Positions 34,455 through 46,488 of a stretch of DNA of 64,000 nucleotides are shown piece by piece. Where the stretch lies: positions 110,720,432 through 110,784,431 of the forward strand of contig NC_080685.1 of NCBI RefSeq assembly GCF_030445035.2. Reading direction: 5' to 3'. Each line of letters starts with the position of its first letter. Position 1 is the stretch's first letter. The notes under the pieces were generated by a model that was not told the origin of the DNA, did not search any database, and saw nothing but the letters and a program-made list of their open reading frames with translations. Both the position numbers and the translations under genes were made by a program. This DNA is from Dasypus novemcinctus. Taxonomy: Eukaryota; Chordata; Mammalia; Cingulata; Dasypodidae.

Positions 34455-35064
34455 CTGCAAGCAGGAGCGGGACACGACAATACCCCGGGCTGCCGGGGCT
34501 GGCGCGGCCGCGCTCCCCGCCCTCCCCCCGCGCTCTCCCTGCTCCGCTCCGGGGCCCCGCGCCCGGGCTGCGGGGTCTGCACCCGCCTTCCTCCCGCGCG
34601 CGGCCTCCGCCCCCTTTCCCACGGCGAAATCCCCCCGCCCCTCCGCGCGGGGTACCCCGAGGAACAGGCGCCGTGGGATGCGGCGCGCGCGGGCGGGGAG
34701 GGAGGGCGGGGGAGCGCACCCTGGCTCTGCGCCGGTGCAGGGGACCCAGCACCCAGCGCCTGCGACCACGGCAGCAAAGTCTCCAGCCTCGCAGCGTCTG
34801 GAAGGCGGAGAAAGCACTTTGCCCCGGGCCTGTGCATTTCACTCTTAGGAACCGCACAGCGCAGCCCCCGCGGCCGCCCCCCGCACCGCCACGTCTCCCC
34901 TTTTCCCTGGGCTCGGGATGCGTCCTACTGCCACCGTCTCCAACGAGGTTGCTCTGCGCTGTCAAAAAAGAATTTCCTCCCTCGGGGAGCCGAACAGCGG
35001 CGCCCAGCGCCCCGGCCTGCGCGCTCCCCGCCGGCAGGAGAGCCCCTCCCGGGCCCCGGCTCAC

Positions 35065-35400
35065 CTGCGGGTCTCCGGCGTGCAGCCGCCCTCCCGCCGC
35101 CGCCTCCCCGCGCCAGGCTAGCCCGCATCTGGGCGCGACCTCCCCCGCCGCCGCCGCTGCGCCAGCAGCACGCGAGAGCCCCGGCGGCGCCCGGCTCCGC
35201 GCCCCCCGCGCGCGCCTCCGCAGGCTCCCCCGCGCGGGCGGGCACCGGGAGGACCGCCGCCCGGCCGCGCGCACCCGCGTGCCCGGCCCCTGCACTCGCG
35301 AGCGCGCGGCGGCGCGGAAGGAGGTCGGCTGGGGGGGGGCGCGGCGCGGGGCGGGCGCGCGCGGGCACGCGGGCACGCACCTCCGCCGACCCCGCCGGCG
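35065..35400 (-). other. SUSD4: Predicted SUSD4 non-coding first exon
   Basis: On the minus strand, ccgcag|GTGAGC at 35067-35059 is a strong donor consensus. It would join to the acceptor before 34454 across a 610-bp intron (34455-35064). The 5' limit is unknown and is set here just downstream of the GC-box cluster. No transcript evidence is available, so an unspliced 5' UTR remains possible. Confidence 0.4.
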
Positions 35401-35470
35401 CTGCGGCGGGGGCGGGGGCCGGCGGGGGCGGGGAGGGGGCAGGGCCCCGCCGCCGCCGCGGCCAATGGGA
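35401..35470 (-). promoter_or_regulatory. SUSD4: Likely SUSD4 core promoter: GC boxes and CCAAT box
   Basis: The segment contains clustered GC boxes (gggggcgggg-type words at about 35407-35437) and a CCAAT motif (gccaatggg at 35461-35469; inverted when read on the SUSD4 strand). No TATA box is seen. The order, with CCAAT upstream of the GC boxes and these upstream of the predicted exon, fits a minus-strand CpG-island promoter. The start site is not determined. Confidence 0.5.
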
Positions 35471-36010
35471 AGCCCGCGCGCCTGCACCTGCCGGGACGCG
35501 AGGCGCCTGCCGGTCGCGCCCGCACGCGCGCGCGACCCCCGATCGCCCCTCCCGGGCGCCGGCCGCCCGGCCGCCCTCGGCCTGGTGCCCGCCGCGGTCA
35601 GCGCGGGCCCTCGGGGGCCCCCCGCGCGCGGCGCGAGAGCGGCTCGGCCTCCGGCTGCTGCGGCGGCGGCCGTCCCCACCGCTGCGCCCCGACAGCAGGG
35701 GCCCCGGGCCGGGCGCGTGGGGCTGTCGACTGCCGGGCTCCTCTCTCCCCGCGGCGACACGCTCCGGCACCCCCCCACCGGCCGTCCCTGGGAGCCCGCA
35801 GGGCGGTCGGCGAGGCCAAGAGGCCCTCGCCCGCCTCCGGGGTATCATTTCTTTGCAAGCCGCAGGGCTGTGCGCGAGGCCCGTGGCTCTGGGCCGGGGA
35901 GGCCCGGGGCGGGGGGGTGCGCACGGCTGCGCCAGGCTGGGCACCTCGACACGAGAGGCTTCCGGGACCGTGGGTCGGGACCCGAGGAGCTCCGGGAGGA
36001 GGGGGCTGCC

Positions 36011-37324
36011 TTGCCCCCCCCCCAACCCCCCACCACCCCCGGTGGAAAGAGTTCGCCTGGTCGGTGCTGCCTCCGCGCAGTTTCTACCCGGCTGCGAGTG
36101 CTGAGGTCCCTTCCCACGGACCTGGCGGCCAGCCGTCCCTCCCCGAGACCGCCCTCCCCAAGCCTGCCTCGCTCCGAGGGACGCCGTTCCAGCCACGGGG
36201 AAAGGGGTGTGAGCTGACGAGGAGGCGCGGGCAGGCAGCACTTTGGAACCAGGGGCTCCCCGTTACGCTGTAGCGATTTGTGGATAGGAAAACCGTGTTT
36301 CCGATACTGCCTCCGTGTCCTCTCTTGCTTCTCTGGCCTTTCCCAAATGTTCTTATACTGGTGGTGGTTGGGAAATAACAGCTTTCACTGGGTCGACTCT
36401 TACTGGGAGTAATTTTAACCGATTCTTCTAGGATATATTAGCTTTTAGTAGATAAATCAAGCTCAGTATTTTCTTCCTTGTAAAACTGAGTTGGCAGCTT
36501 GGTGCAGAATAAGTTTGTTTGTTCCTGCTGAAGCTTGTACTTCAGAGGGTGCAGAGAATGGGGGGAGAGTTTCTTGGTTGAGCACTCTTCCACATTCCCA
36601 AGGTCATAGGACTGCCCTCTACAGTTTGGATACGTACTCCTTTTTTTTTTTTAAGTTTCCTAAAGCCTTTCTAATAGCCATCAAGTCAACAAAGCTAAAA
36701 AATATTTGTTGGTGTGCACATGTTCTTATAATCATAAGAGATACATATGAGTACTATTGAAGTCTGTTCTTCAGCTGCAGTACACTCCATTTGTACAGAG
36801 CATGTCAGGATTGAAAGGAATATTCAAGTTTATCGGGTCCAAACACCCAATCTTTGCTTGAGTCCTCTCTTAGAAAGGCCTTCCTCACATCAAACTGGAA
36901 TCTGTCTACCGGTAACGCTGATCCACTGGCTCCCCTCTCCTCGGGGCTCACAGCTAAATCAAATTCCTCTTCCTACCACAGCACTCTCCCATTTGGAGAT
37001 GGCCTCACGGCCCCTTGATCCTTCCCTTCTCCAGCATGACGATTCCTGGACTTCTCACCCGCCTTATGGGCTCTCTCTGGATGTGACCGGTTTCTCGACG
37101 ACCCTCACCCCTAACGATCAAAGTCTGTGCCCAGAAAGGGGCTGTGTTGTGCCGTGCATTGAGTCCAGCCAGCACACAGCAGGACTGGCGCCTCCTTTCT
37201 GAATTCTGAGTAATTTGCTTCTATGAACGCAACTTGAGAAGACAAGCATTTGATGGGCATCATAGCACACCAGCTTGTTAATTCTGTACGGTATCTCAGG
37301 AAAAAACTCAAGAGCCGGGCTTCC
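36011..37324. other. Intergenic sequence upstream of SUSD4
   Basis: GC-rich at first (to about 36250), then ordinary. No gene was recognised. 36780-37200 may contain old repeat sequence that I could not classify. Confidence 0.3.
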
Positions 37325-37440
37325 ACTCACTTTACAGGCAAGGATGATGAGGACAAAGATCAATCTGTTTGCTCAAGACCACCCAGCTAGTAAAAAGCCT
37401 CAGACTTGAATCCAAGGTAATTTGACTCCACCTAATAGCT
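37325..37440 (-). repeat. MIR fragment
   Basis: Complementary MIR core: tttacaggcaaggatgatga, tttgctcaagaccacccagc, tagtaaaaagcctcagactt. Confidence 0.65.
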
Positions 37441-37619
37441 TTTCTGCAGCTATGTCAATGAATACCTTCCACCTCAAAGAGTCTACAAAAACAAGTGATC
37501 CTAACTATATTTTGATACTTATTTTTCTCAGGAAGAGGAAGGGAATGATGGCATTCATAGCTGGATGGCAGGAGAAGACATTACTCATTTCCTAAGTGAG
37601 GAAAAAAACAACTTATTTT

Positions 37620-38280
37620 TTTTCCCAAATTCTACTCAATTTATTCATTTTTTAAAAAATATTACATTCAAAAAATATGAGGTTCCCATTCACCCCCACT
37701 GCCCCCACCCCACCACTCCCCCCACAGTAACACTCTCCCCCATCATCATGACACATCCATTGCATCTGGTGAGTACATCTCTGGGCATCGCTGCACCCCA
37801 TGGCCTGTGGTCCACACCATAGCCCACACTCTCCCACGTTCCATCCAGTGGGCCATGGGAGGACATACAATGTCCGGCAATTGTCCCTGGAGCACCACCC
37901 AGGACAACTCCAAGTCCTGAAAATGCCTCCACATCTCATCTCTTCCTCCCATTCCCCGCACCCAGCAGCCACCATGGCCACTTTTTCCACACCAATGCCA
38001 CATTTTCTCGATTATTAACCACAATAGTTCATGAATAGAATATCATTAAGTCCACTCTAATCCTTACTGTATTCCTCCTTCCTGTGGACCTTGGCTTGGT
38101 TGTGTCCATTCCACATCTATGTCAAGAGGGGGCTTAGATTCCACATGGATACTGGATGCAATCCTCCTGCTTTCAGTTGTAAGCACTCTACGCTCCATAG
38201 TGTGGTGGTTGACATTCTTCAACTCCATGTTAGCTGAGTGGGGTAAGTCCAATAAACCAGAGTGTAGGAGGTGAAGTCTG
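37620..38280 (-). mobile_element. L1-3'-type retroposon, copy C
   Basis: This is the reverse complement of the family seen at 5899 and 11566 (ccacatggatactggatgca, tgtggtggttgacattcttc, cagtgggccatgggaggaca, aggttcccattcaccccc). It is flanked by a perfect 16-bp direct repeat, aaaaacaacttatttt, at 37604-37619 and 38281-38296. The A-rich 3' tail is on the left. It is 5'-truncated and non-coding. Confidence 0.88.
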
Positions 38281-38510
38281 AAAAACAACTTATTTTATCT
38301 ATCCTCCTCTCAAATTCCAATACCAAATGTTAGGGGTACCCAGAGTTCCCTCCCAGACAAAGGAGAGCCCAAGGTGCTTTTCTGAAGCCATTAGAAACTC
38401 CACCCCTCCTCTCCCTCTGCCCCTTTTCTCTGCACCCTCCACGCAGGAAGATGGAACTGAAGTTCCTCATTGTCTTTACCCTTTTTCCCCTTCCCACCCC
38501 CATTTCCTGT

Positions 38511-38528
38511 CTACCCCCCCCCCCCCCA
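38511..38528. repeat. Poly-C run followed by CA-rich tract
   Basis: A C-run interrupted by nothing but the boundary 't' precedes aaatacacatatacactcac-type sequence. Confidence 0.8.
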
Positions 38529-38654
38529 AATACACATATACACTCACACATACCCTCAGATTACTTTTCAAAATTTACTAAACTCTTCTTCATGGCATAG
38601 GCTTTATGATTGTACCCACAGTACAATAAGTACAATAAAATTTCTTTCTAACTA

Positions 38655-38870
38655 TATTGATTGAGCACTTCTATGAACCAGCACTGGTCTAGATGCTGGG
38701 CATGCCACAGTAAGCAAAGACACAAAAACCCTGCCCTTGAGGAGCTTACATTCTAGTGAAGGAAGACAGATGACAAGCAAAATAAGGAAAACATTTAGTG
38801 TGTTAGATGGTGTTAAGTGCTATGCAGAAAAATTAATCAGGGAAGGAATAGGGCAGATATGTAAGTTAGA
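38655..38870 (-). repeat. L2 LINE 3' region
   Basis: Complement of L2: tgattgagcacttctatgaa, gatgctgggcatgccacagt, cctgcccttgaggagcttac, attctagtgaaggaagacag. Confidence 0.85.
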
Positions 38871-39699
38871 GGACAGGCTTAGCTATTGTAACGAAGTGAT
38901 CCAAACATACAGTAACTTAAATAGAAGTTTGTAGCTCTTATGTAACTGTCTGACCGTTCAGGCTGGTGGAACGTCTGTGTCCCCAGGTCAGGCAGGGGCC
39001 CAGGTTCCTTCCCCCTCCTTGCGCTGCCATCCCCATCTTACTGCCCTGCCACTGTCTTCAGCTGTGTGGTTGATGCTGGGTCGCTGGCATAGCTGGGGTC
39101 TAACCTGAAGAAATGTGGTGAAGAAAGGAAGTCCGAGGCAAACAATGTCTGTGTATTAGTGAGATCCAGTCACATACTCATACCTAGCTGCAAGAGAAGC
39201 TGGGAAATGTAGTCTTTATGGGGCAGCCAGGTGACCGGGAGGACGAGGACAGTGGCTTGGAAGGGACAGGGAAACTAGCAGTCTATGACAGGGTTGCTGC
39301 TGGTGCCAGAATAGAGGTGGTGGCTTCTAATAAAGTGGGCAGGGAAGCCCTCACTGGGAAAGTAGAGACCTGCAGGAGATAAAGGAGTGAGTCATGCAGT
39401 TTTCTCAGGAAAGAGCATGTCCAGGCAAAGGGAAGAGCAGAATGCAACCTCCTTAAGGTGGGAGCATGCCCATCATATACAGGAAACAGGAAGGAGGTCA
39501 GCACGGCTGGTGAGGAGTGAGTGACAGAGACATCCAGAGGGCATGAAGTCAGGGTGGTCAAGGGATGGACCTTAGAGGATTTTGACTCAGAGGGAGCCAA
39601 GAAGATCGTGTCGGCGCTTGAACAGGAAGTGGCTGAAGAAATACGTCCAGCGTGGCGTGAGCCACGGTCCACCACTGCCCGTGCCCCTGCGGCCCCTTC
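38871..39699. other. Intergenic sequence
   Basis: No gene and no confident repeat. Confidence 0.3.
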
Positions 39700-40045
39700 G
39701 TCCTCCCTCCTGAGGGCTCTCAGCTCCTGTCCCCTGATGCCCCGGCTCCTCGGCCCGCTTTGATGCCACTCTGCCTCACAGCCCTGTTCAAACCTCGGTG
39801 CCTGCATGTTACCTCTGTAAAGCGTCTCCCATGCCCCACACCTCCTCATTCACGCCTCCGTGATCCACGCAGCACAGGCTATTTCAGTGAGGTGCTTGCC
39901 CACCCATGCCTCCAAATAGATCCTAAGTTCTCCAGGAGCAAGAACACTGCTTGTCCACTTCACCCACCCATTGCTGAGCACAGAGCCCGAAACCCAGTAG
40001 AATAATCAATAAGTAATTTTCTGAATCAATTAATATTAGAAGGCG
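39700..40045 (+). repeat. L2 LINE 3' region
   Basis: Features: agatcctaagttctccagga, gcaagaacactgcttgtcca, ttgctgagcacagagcccga, atcaataagtaattttctga. Confidence 0.65.
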
Positions 40046-40374
40046 AGAATCCCCACCAATTTCTCCCTGACATTGGAAACCCAAAATGAACCAGTTGACC
40101 TTCTCTCTTCTCTTTTTGTTCCCTCATATCCGAGAAAACACATACAGTCAACCACAAACCATTCAGTGAATCCGGAACATGCCAGAATATGGGCCTCGCA
40201 TTGCACTGGGCGCTGTGGTTGGGTGAAGTTCCAGACTCTTCAAAGCTCTTTCATTTGTCTCATCTGAGCCACCCACGACCTCTGCCCTGGAAGAACTACA
40301 TGCTCAGTGAGGAGACCACGCTTCACGGGCTGCAGTGCGGAACAGGGCAAACGAGCTCCCTCAGTCATGCTCTC
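40046..40374. other. Intergenic sequence
   Basis: No gene. Possibly further diverged L2 around 40160-40330. Confidence 0.3.
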
Positions 40375-40600
40375 GCCCCTTCATCTACCCATTCACAGTG
40401 CGCTTACTGGGTGCCTGACATGTTTTAGTCATTGTCCCAGGGATGGAGGATACAAAAACAAAGAATCTCATGTTCAAAAAGCTTATAATCTAAGGAGGGA
40501 GTTTATTTTTTTAAAAGCTCCTGCAATTACAGTGTAACAGGGTAAATGCTAAGGTTGGAAAGCACACAGGAGAGGGAAGGGCTCCTGGAGGCAAATGCCA
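40375..40600 (-). repeat. L2 LINE 3' region
   Basis: Complement of L2: cccattcacagtgcgcttac, gtgcctgacatgttttagtc, gggatggaggatacaaaaac, aaaaagcttataatctaagg. Confidence 0.75.
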
Positions 40601-40904
40601 GTATTGTCAGTGTGTGTGTGTAAGAGGAATAGAAGGCAGGGGAGACGCAGTGACTTGAAGGCAGAAACAGCCAGTGCCAAGACCACGGAGGGAAGGCCAC
40701 AGCCAAGGCTGGGATTTAGAATGACAAAAGGCAAAGCTCCTGAGAAGCGCTTGAGTCCTTCTTGGACTTGGGAAGCCATGCAGGGAAGCTTGGCTTATGT
40801 CTGAAGACAAAAGAAGACCCTGGAGGCCTGCGAAGGTGGGGAGCCAGGAATGGACTGTCCACCATTGGCCCCAGAGATACGTGAAAGTTACTCAAACTCA
40901 TTAA

Positions 40905-41416
40905 TTAACTGGAACACGCCAATTAAAACAACAGATGCCATTTTCATGCATGAGATGGACTACAAATAAAAATTTGATGGTATCATGAGTTTGGTGATGA
41001 AGCAAAGAAAAGAGAATCCTCATGTTCTGCTGGTGCGATTGTAATTCAATCTACTATGCTAGAGGAGGATAATTTAACAGGGTCGAAATTTTAAATGTGC
41101 CTCCCCCTTACTGGAATTGAACCTCTCAATGTCTACCCTTAAAGAAACACGGCCCCCTTTGCCTCAGACACTTCATTAAATGAAGATCTCACACAACTTT
41201 TGAGGGGATTAAATGGGATCACTTTGGCAAAGCACCTGGCAGGCACGTGTGCTCTGGAAAGCAGGGCCAAGGGTATTCGCTTCAGATTTTTTGTAACGGT
41301 GTTGGAAACAATCTGAATAATGGAATGACTAATAAATCACAGACTATGTAAACATTGGGAGTGGAATCGATTTCTATGTAGGAACATGGAAGACTCTAAG
41401 AGACAATGTTGCTGAG
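40905..41416 (+). mobile_element. Ancient L1 3' fragment, left part
   Basis: This reads as the 3' end of L1M ORF2: aacacgccaattaaaacaac, agaatcctcatgttctgctg, gcgattgtaattcaatctac, tttgtaacggtgttggaaac, gagtggaatcgatttctatg. About 41160-41275 is unlike the rest (ttgaggggattaaatgggat, gcaaagcacctggcaggcac) and is probably an inserted MIR. The L1 continues after the LTR at 41867. Confidence 0.65.
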
Positions 41417-41866
41417 TGTTTAATTTCCTAGGCTGCTCTGGCAAACACCATTAATTGTTTTCAACTTAAACAATGGGACTTTATTAGCTCACAAGCTTAG
41501 AGTTTTGAGGCCAGGAAAATGTCCAACTCGAGTCATCACCAAGTGGACACTTTCTTCCCAAACACCAGCCGCCAGCCATCTCTGGCTCCTCTGCCGCGGG
41601 TCAAGGCCCGTGGCAGCATCTCCTGGCCTCTTCTTCCGCTCTGGGTTCTGTTTCAGCCTCTTGTGTCCCGTGGCTTTCTGCTTTTGTCTAGCTTCTGTTT
41701 ATAAAGGACTCAGTAACAGGATGAAGACCCATCCTGAACAAGCTGGGCCACACCCTACCTGGAGTGGCCTCATCAGAAGGTCCTACTTACCATGGGTTCA
41801 CACTCAGGAATGGAGTAACTTCAAGAACATGTTTTTCTGGGGTACACATAGCTCTAAACCACCACA
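41417..41866 (-). mobile_element. MaLR/ERVL-like solo LTR, inserted in L1
   Basis: A TG...CA element of 450 bp on the minus strand (tgtggtggtttagagctatg at its 5' end, cctaggaaattaaaca at its 3' end). It is the same family as 26155-27050. The flanks ctgag (41412-41416) and ctaag (41867-41871) look like a 5-bp target duplication with one change. The surrounding L1 is collinear across it, so this is a solo LTR. Confidence 0.75.
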
Positions 41867-42135
41867 CTAAGGAAAGAAGCAAATTGTGGAACAAATGTAT
41901 AATAAGATATCATTTATGGAAAAAATACCATTGATTTTCCGTGGATTTATGTGAGCACAAAAACGAAACGTTCTTGAAAAGGTTCTCAGCAGACAGTGGG
42001 GTTATCTCCAGGCTGGTGAGAGCAGATGGGATTGCTGGGGTGGGAATAAAACTGTAGTTTTATTTCTCAGATATTTAAAATTTTTGTTGAGAGACTACTA
42101 TATAATGTTCAGGTAATTAAAAACTAATTTGAATC
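41867..42135 (+). mobile_element. Ancient L1 3' end, right part
   Basis: L1M-like 3' end features: caaattgtggaacaaatgta, aagatatcatttatggaaaa, gcagacagtggggttatctc, gtgggaataaaactgtag, ttttatttctcagatattta. Confidence 0.65.
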
Positions 42136-42840
42136 CACAAGAAAAGATGGGAGAGAAAAAAGATAAACATAGAAGGAGAGAAAAGGCAGGAATGGACCTG
42201 GAGTTTAATGCCGTGAAGCGGGCTTTGATAAGGCCATGCACACCAATGGCATAGTTTTGAAAACAGAGGTAATGGACATCTGTCTCCACAAAGACACTTT
42301 TGACTGAAGGCTTTCATTTTGAAGGGTGAGGGAGAGGGCCCAGTAAAGGGTGTTTGCTAAATGACTTGGCCATTTGGTTGAAGATCAACCCTCCAGAGCT
42401 TCCTCCGTCCTTAGAAGTGTCCCACCACGTGTTTCCTCTCTGGAAGCTTCCTAACCCCACACGATGTCCTTGGCAGTGAGTTGGTTGTTTTCCTATAACA
42501 ATTAGAGTAGGCTAAACTTCTGTAACAAATAGGCCAGAACAAGGAAGGGCTCCAACATAAAGTTTCTCTCTCTCTCATAGGGTTGTTGTTGCAGGTCGAT
42601 GATGGTGGGGCAGGAATGGGGGTGGGTGGAGTAAGGGAGTTGATTGGTGTCTGATCTACTGCAATCATTCGAGGGCCCAATCAGAAGGCAACTGTTTCAT
42701 CTTCATCACATGGTTTCCAATAGTCTTTGATCTTTGCCTTTTCATCCCATAGTGGAAGGAGGGTAAGGCGAGAATGGACCATGTCTAAAAGTGGTCCAGA
42801 TGTCTTCTGCTGACATTCCATTGACAAAAATGAGATCACA
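42136..42840. other. Intergenic sequence
   Basis: No gene or confident repeat; a short (tc)n run lies at 42565-42577. Confidence 0.3.
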
Positions 42841-42932
42841 GGGAGCCAGTGTAGCTCAAGTTGGGTGCTGGTATACCACATATGAGGTACCAGGTTCAGT
42901 CCCTGGCCCTGGTACCTAAAAAAAAAAGGAAT
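42841..42932 (+). mobile_element. Short DAS-type SINE
   Basis: The tRNA-like head (gggagccagtgtagctcaag, then ggttcagtccc) ends in an A-tail. It is flanked by the 8-bp direct repeat agatcaca at 42833-42840 and 42933-42940. Confidence 0.9.
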
Positions 42933-42940
42933 AGATCACA

Positions 42941-43889
42941 TGGCCAAGTAGTCACATGACCACCTACAGATGCTAAATGTCATCTCAGGAATAACCCTAT
43001 TCCTGGGGAAGAGGGGAAACTCAGATTTCAATGGGCAACTAGCAGACTCTGCCACAGGCTGTAAATTAATATGCACACACACATGTATTAGCCTATTTTT
43101 TTTCTCTTCTCTTTTTCACCTGCTTAGGTGGTAAGCTCCTTTAGGGTAGGGACCATCGTGTTCTCTTGCTTTTGATGCTTTCCCCAGCAATTTATTCTGC
43201 ATCCAGTGGGGTTTTTGTGGGATAAGCCTCTTCCTAAAACAACCCTCAAGCAATTTTAATATGTAAAGATAGTTGCCACTTCAGACCCCGGCATAAATAA
43301 ATACCTGATACACAGAATATAATTTCAGCTAGTTAAATTCGATCACTGGGGAAAGGCGGGTGGCAAGAGGGAGAAGAGAAGAAAGCAGAAATATTCATTG
43401 CTCCTTTAGCCTTTTTATTTAATTCTGAGCTGGATAAATTTTCATTAACTTTAAGCTTTGACCTCTATGTAGCAATATTTGGCTCTTGGATTAAATCAAA
43501 CCAATGTTGCTAATGAGAAGGTTTCACAATGTCACCACCTATAGTCCAATCTTCTATTTCAGCTGACTACCAGGTAAGCATAACCCAGTGTTTTCTGAAA
43601 CACTTTCAGTCATTAGTTACACAAGAAATGGTATTTTCCTGCCCTTTTTATCGTATCTTACCTTCTATCACCTTGCCTTTTTTTCTTAGTTTCTTAAACA
43701 CTTTTACCTTTAAAGGTACTGTCACCTTGGCATAAACGTCTTCAGGACAGCTAATGACACCAGAGAAAGGGCGGGGAAGACAACAAGCCTCAGCCCCGGG
43801 GTCACTTGCTCACCGTGCATCCAGCAGTCTTTGAGTGTCTGAGATGTGCCACACATAATGCAACATTTTAGCATCTGGAAACAACAACA
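42941..43889. other. Intergenic sequence
   Basis: No gene or confident repeat. Confidence 0.3.
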
Positions 43890-44200
43890 CACTTTTTTTT
43901 AATCTCACAGTTTCTGTGGATCAGGAATCTGGAAGAGGCTTGGCCGGGTGACCTTGGCTTGGGGTCTCGTATGAGGTGGCAGTCAAGTTGTTGGCTGGGC
44001 TACAGTCATCTGAAGGTTGCCTGGGGCCGCAGATCTGATTTCAAGGTGAATCTTCTCATCACGTGGCAGCTGGCTTCCCCAGAAAGAGTGATCCAAAAGA
44101 GCAAGGCAGAGACCACCATAAATTTTAAGTCCCAGCCTCAGAAGTCAAAGCCATGGTTTCTGTGAAATCTTATTAGGTGCACAGGTAAGTCCTAGTCAAC
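43890..44200 (-). mobile_element. MLT1-like LTR fragment
   Basis: The words atctcacagtttctgtggat, caggaatctggaagaggctt, gggtctcgtatgaggtggca, gtcatctgaaggttgcctgg, cagctggcttccccagaaag resemble the complement of an old MaLR-type LTR. The subfamily is uncertain. Confidence 0.5.
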
Positions 44201-44749
44201 AAGGGAGAAGAGCTCATAAGATGACAAGAGACAAAATCATGGGGGCCTGCTTTGAGGCTCTTACACATTCCCATGCCTTTAGCAGCCCTCAGAGAAACAC
44301 TGGATGGGAAAGAGAAAAGGTCAACAGAAGAAGTCAAGGAGGGAAGGAAAACCATTCAAACAGAAGATGGGCCTCAGTGCCAAACAGAACAGAGAAATTC
44401 AGAAGAGGCTGTGAACAGGCCATTGGAATTGGGCCCCGGGCTCACAGTTTTGACCTTCTCAACTCTAAAGCAGCACTTCTTGAGAAACATTCAACTTTCC
44501 AATGCAACCCATTACTAGAAATGTATTTGACATCAGCATCTACTACACAATGCATCCATTTTCTGAACAAACATTTCATGGGTTAATATTATCTCTACTA
44601 CATGAAAGGCACTCATATTTGTTATTCTAGTCTATTTCTTAAAAAATAAAAATGCTAGCCAAACCCACTAAACTGATTGTGTTAGTCATTTCCAGCATCT
44701 TGACCTGAAGTTTGAAAAAGAGCTTTGAATAAGATTGGAAAAGAATGAA
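44201..44749. other. Intergenic sequence
   Basis: No gene or confident repeat. Confidence 0.3.
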
Positions 44750-44950
44750 GATGGTGGTGATGATGATGACAACGAATGCCTATTGAGTGTTTAGTAAGGA
44801 CTTGCCTCGATGCTAATGTACAGCCATGGGTTATCTCATTGAACCATCATAACAACCCTCGGGACAGTCTTATCACAACTTCAGATGAAATATTTGAGTT
44901 CTTAAAGAATGTATCTCGTCCCAGTGCATATGGTTAGGAGATGGTGAAAC
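44750..44950 (-). repeat. MIR-like fragment
   Basis: Features: gcctattgagtgtttagtaa, gggttatctcattgaaccat, cataacaaccctcgggacag. Diverged. Confidence 0.55.
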
Positions 44951-45659
44951 TGTAAGTTATTTTAGCCTAAACAATATAATTTCAGAACTCATGCTTTAGA
45001 ACTGCACTGTTCCAGATGGTAGCCACCAGCTAATGTGCCTATTTAAATTAATTCCATCTTAATTTCCTCAGTCACACTAGTCACATGTCAAGTGCTCAAC
45101 AGCCACAGGTGGCCAGTGGCCTTCACCTTGGACAGTGCAGACATGCGGCACTGCCCTCATCGCAGCGTGCTCTGTTGGACAGTGGCGGTCTAGAGCAAAC
45201 TTCCAGGGGCCAGTGACTGGGGAAGACGGGAGTGACCCGAACACAGTTTTAGGTTGAAAAAAAGGAGCCAGTGGGGGTGGGGAGAAGACAGAGGGAGAAG
45301 ATTCAAGACAGGGCATACAAGATAGAACTGTGCCTGGGAAAGGATGGAGGGATACAATTAGAGCAGGAGGAGTTGGCTTTGGCGAGGGACAGGGACCATT
45401 TCTGTTCTGTGTCAAAAAGGAAGGAGAAAACGGTTGAAGATCCAGAGGAAAGGACATTTGAGGGAGAGACCACCTTAACGACCTTGATCTTGTCTAAGAT
45501 ATGGGATTGAGAGCAGAAACAAAGAATGAGTGTGTAAAGGTGTGGGTGAAACAGGAAAGACTGGAAATTGCCACCGCATTGGGGTAGATGCACAAATAGA
45601 AGGATTGATGCCCATCACGATGGGCTCAGCTGCAGTTAGACACCATGAATTTTAGTGCA
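44951..45659. other. Intergenic sequence
   Basis: No gene or confident repeat. 45240-45560 is purine-rich. Confidence 0.3.
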
Positions 45660-45800
45660 ATCATTTAGTTCATTCATTCAATAAGTATTTACCTACAAGA
45701 AGCCATGCACTGTGCTGGGTACTGGAGCTCCATTTGTGAGTGACAGTGACAGCAGGCACAGTCTATTCACTCATGGAACTTAGAGCCTATAGGAGGAGGA
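45660..45800 (-). repeat. L2 3' end
   Basis: Complement of L2: cattcattcaataagtattt, gccatgcactgtgctgggta, gagtgacagtgacagcaggc, ctcatggaacttagagccta. Confidence 0.88.
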
Positions 45801-46480
45801 CTTTATTAATCAAATTCCAGAGAGCCCCCAAATGTAGCCCTGCAATGGACACATGCCACCAAGGAGAGGGCCTGGCACTCGAAAGGAGCCATTGGAGTAC
45901 ACTCGGGGATTTCATCCCGTCAGGGAGGGCAGCGAAGTCCCCCCTGGAATCAAGACTTGAGGGAACACATTCCATGTGCAAGGAGGACAGTTAGTGACTC
46001 TCCCAGATGGCCTTGTAGAGAGTCAGGTGGATAAAGCACCTCTGGAAGGTTCCTGTGGGCAGAAGTGGTTGCTGAATGCACAGACAGAACCACCCGTGGC
46101 TACTGAGGTCTACTCCAGCTCTGAGAGCAGGTGGCTTTGAGAGAACAGAACGACGAGTTGCCTGCTGGAAATTCTCCTGTAGTATGATAATCCTGCTGGG
46201 TGCAGAGGCTGGAATTTTCATGTGCTGAGGGTGCCCTACCCTGCCAATGACGTTGGCAAAGGATTCACGATGCACAACATTGTACAATATATGCACCGTC
46301 AGCAGTCACGGCAAAGTACCCACCCACAGCCACCATTGCAGCACTCAAGTCACTCACTCGTACCTTTCCAAAACACTAATGTTCTTTGAACTTAAAATTC
46401 CAGCTCAATTTTTTGCGAAACAGAACTTAAAAATAAAACATTTTTTATACGCTTAACCAAGCACATTCCTTAAAAACAAT
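45801..46480. other. Intergenic sequence
   Basis: No gene or confident repeat. Confidence 0.3.
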
Positions 46481-46488
46481 ACTTAGTA

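Larger units (their letters stand above)
34480..36010. promoter_or_regulatory. SUSD4: CpG island at the SUSD4 5' end
   Basis: This is the densest CpG region in the window, with near-continuous CpG from about 35100 to 35680 (for example gcgcggcgcggggcgggcgc near 35339). It is free of transposons and covers the region immediately upstream of SUSD4 on its strand, as expected for a housekeeping-style promoter. Long open frames of 438-603 codons occur on both strands inside it. They are rich in Arg, Pro, Ala and Gly, overlap each other and are composition artefacts. Confidence 0.9.

Noticed and set aside
34293-36241. Open frames of 438-603 codons on both strands (for example 34293-36104 plus and 34423-35778 minus)
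   Set aside because: They overlap in several frames across a CpG island, are dominated by Arg, Pro, Ala and Gly, and match no family. High GC removes stop codons; the only supported coding sequence nearby is the SUSD4 exon.
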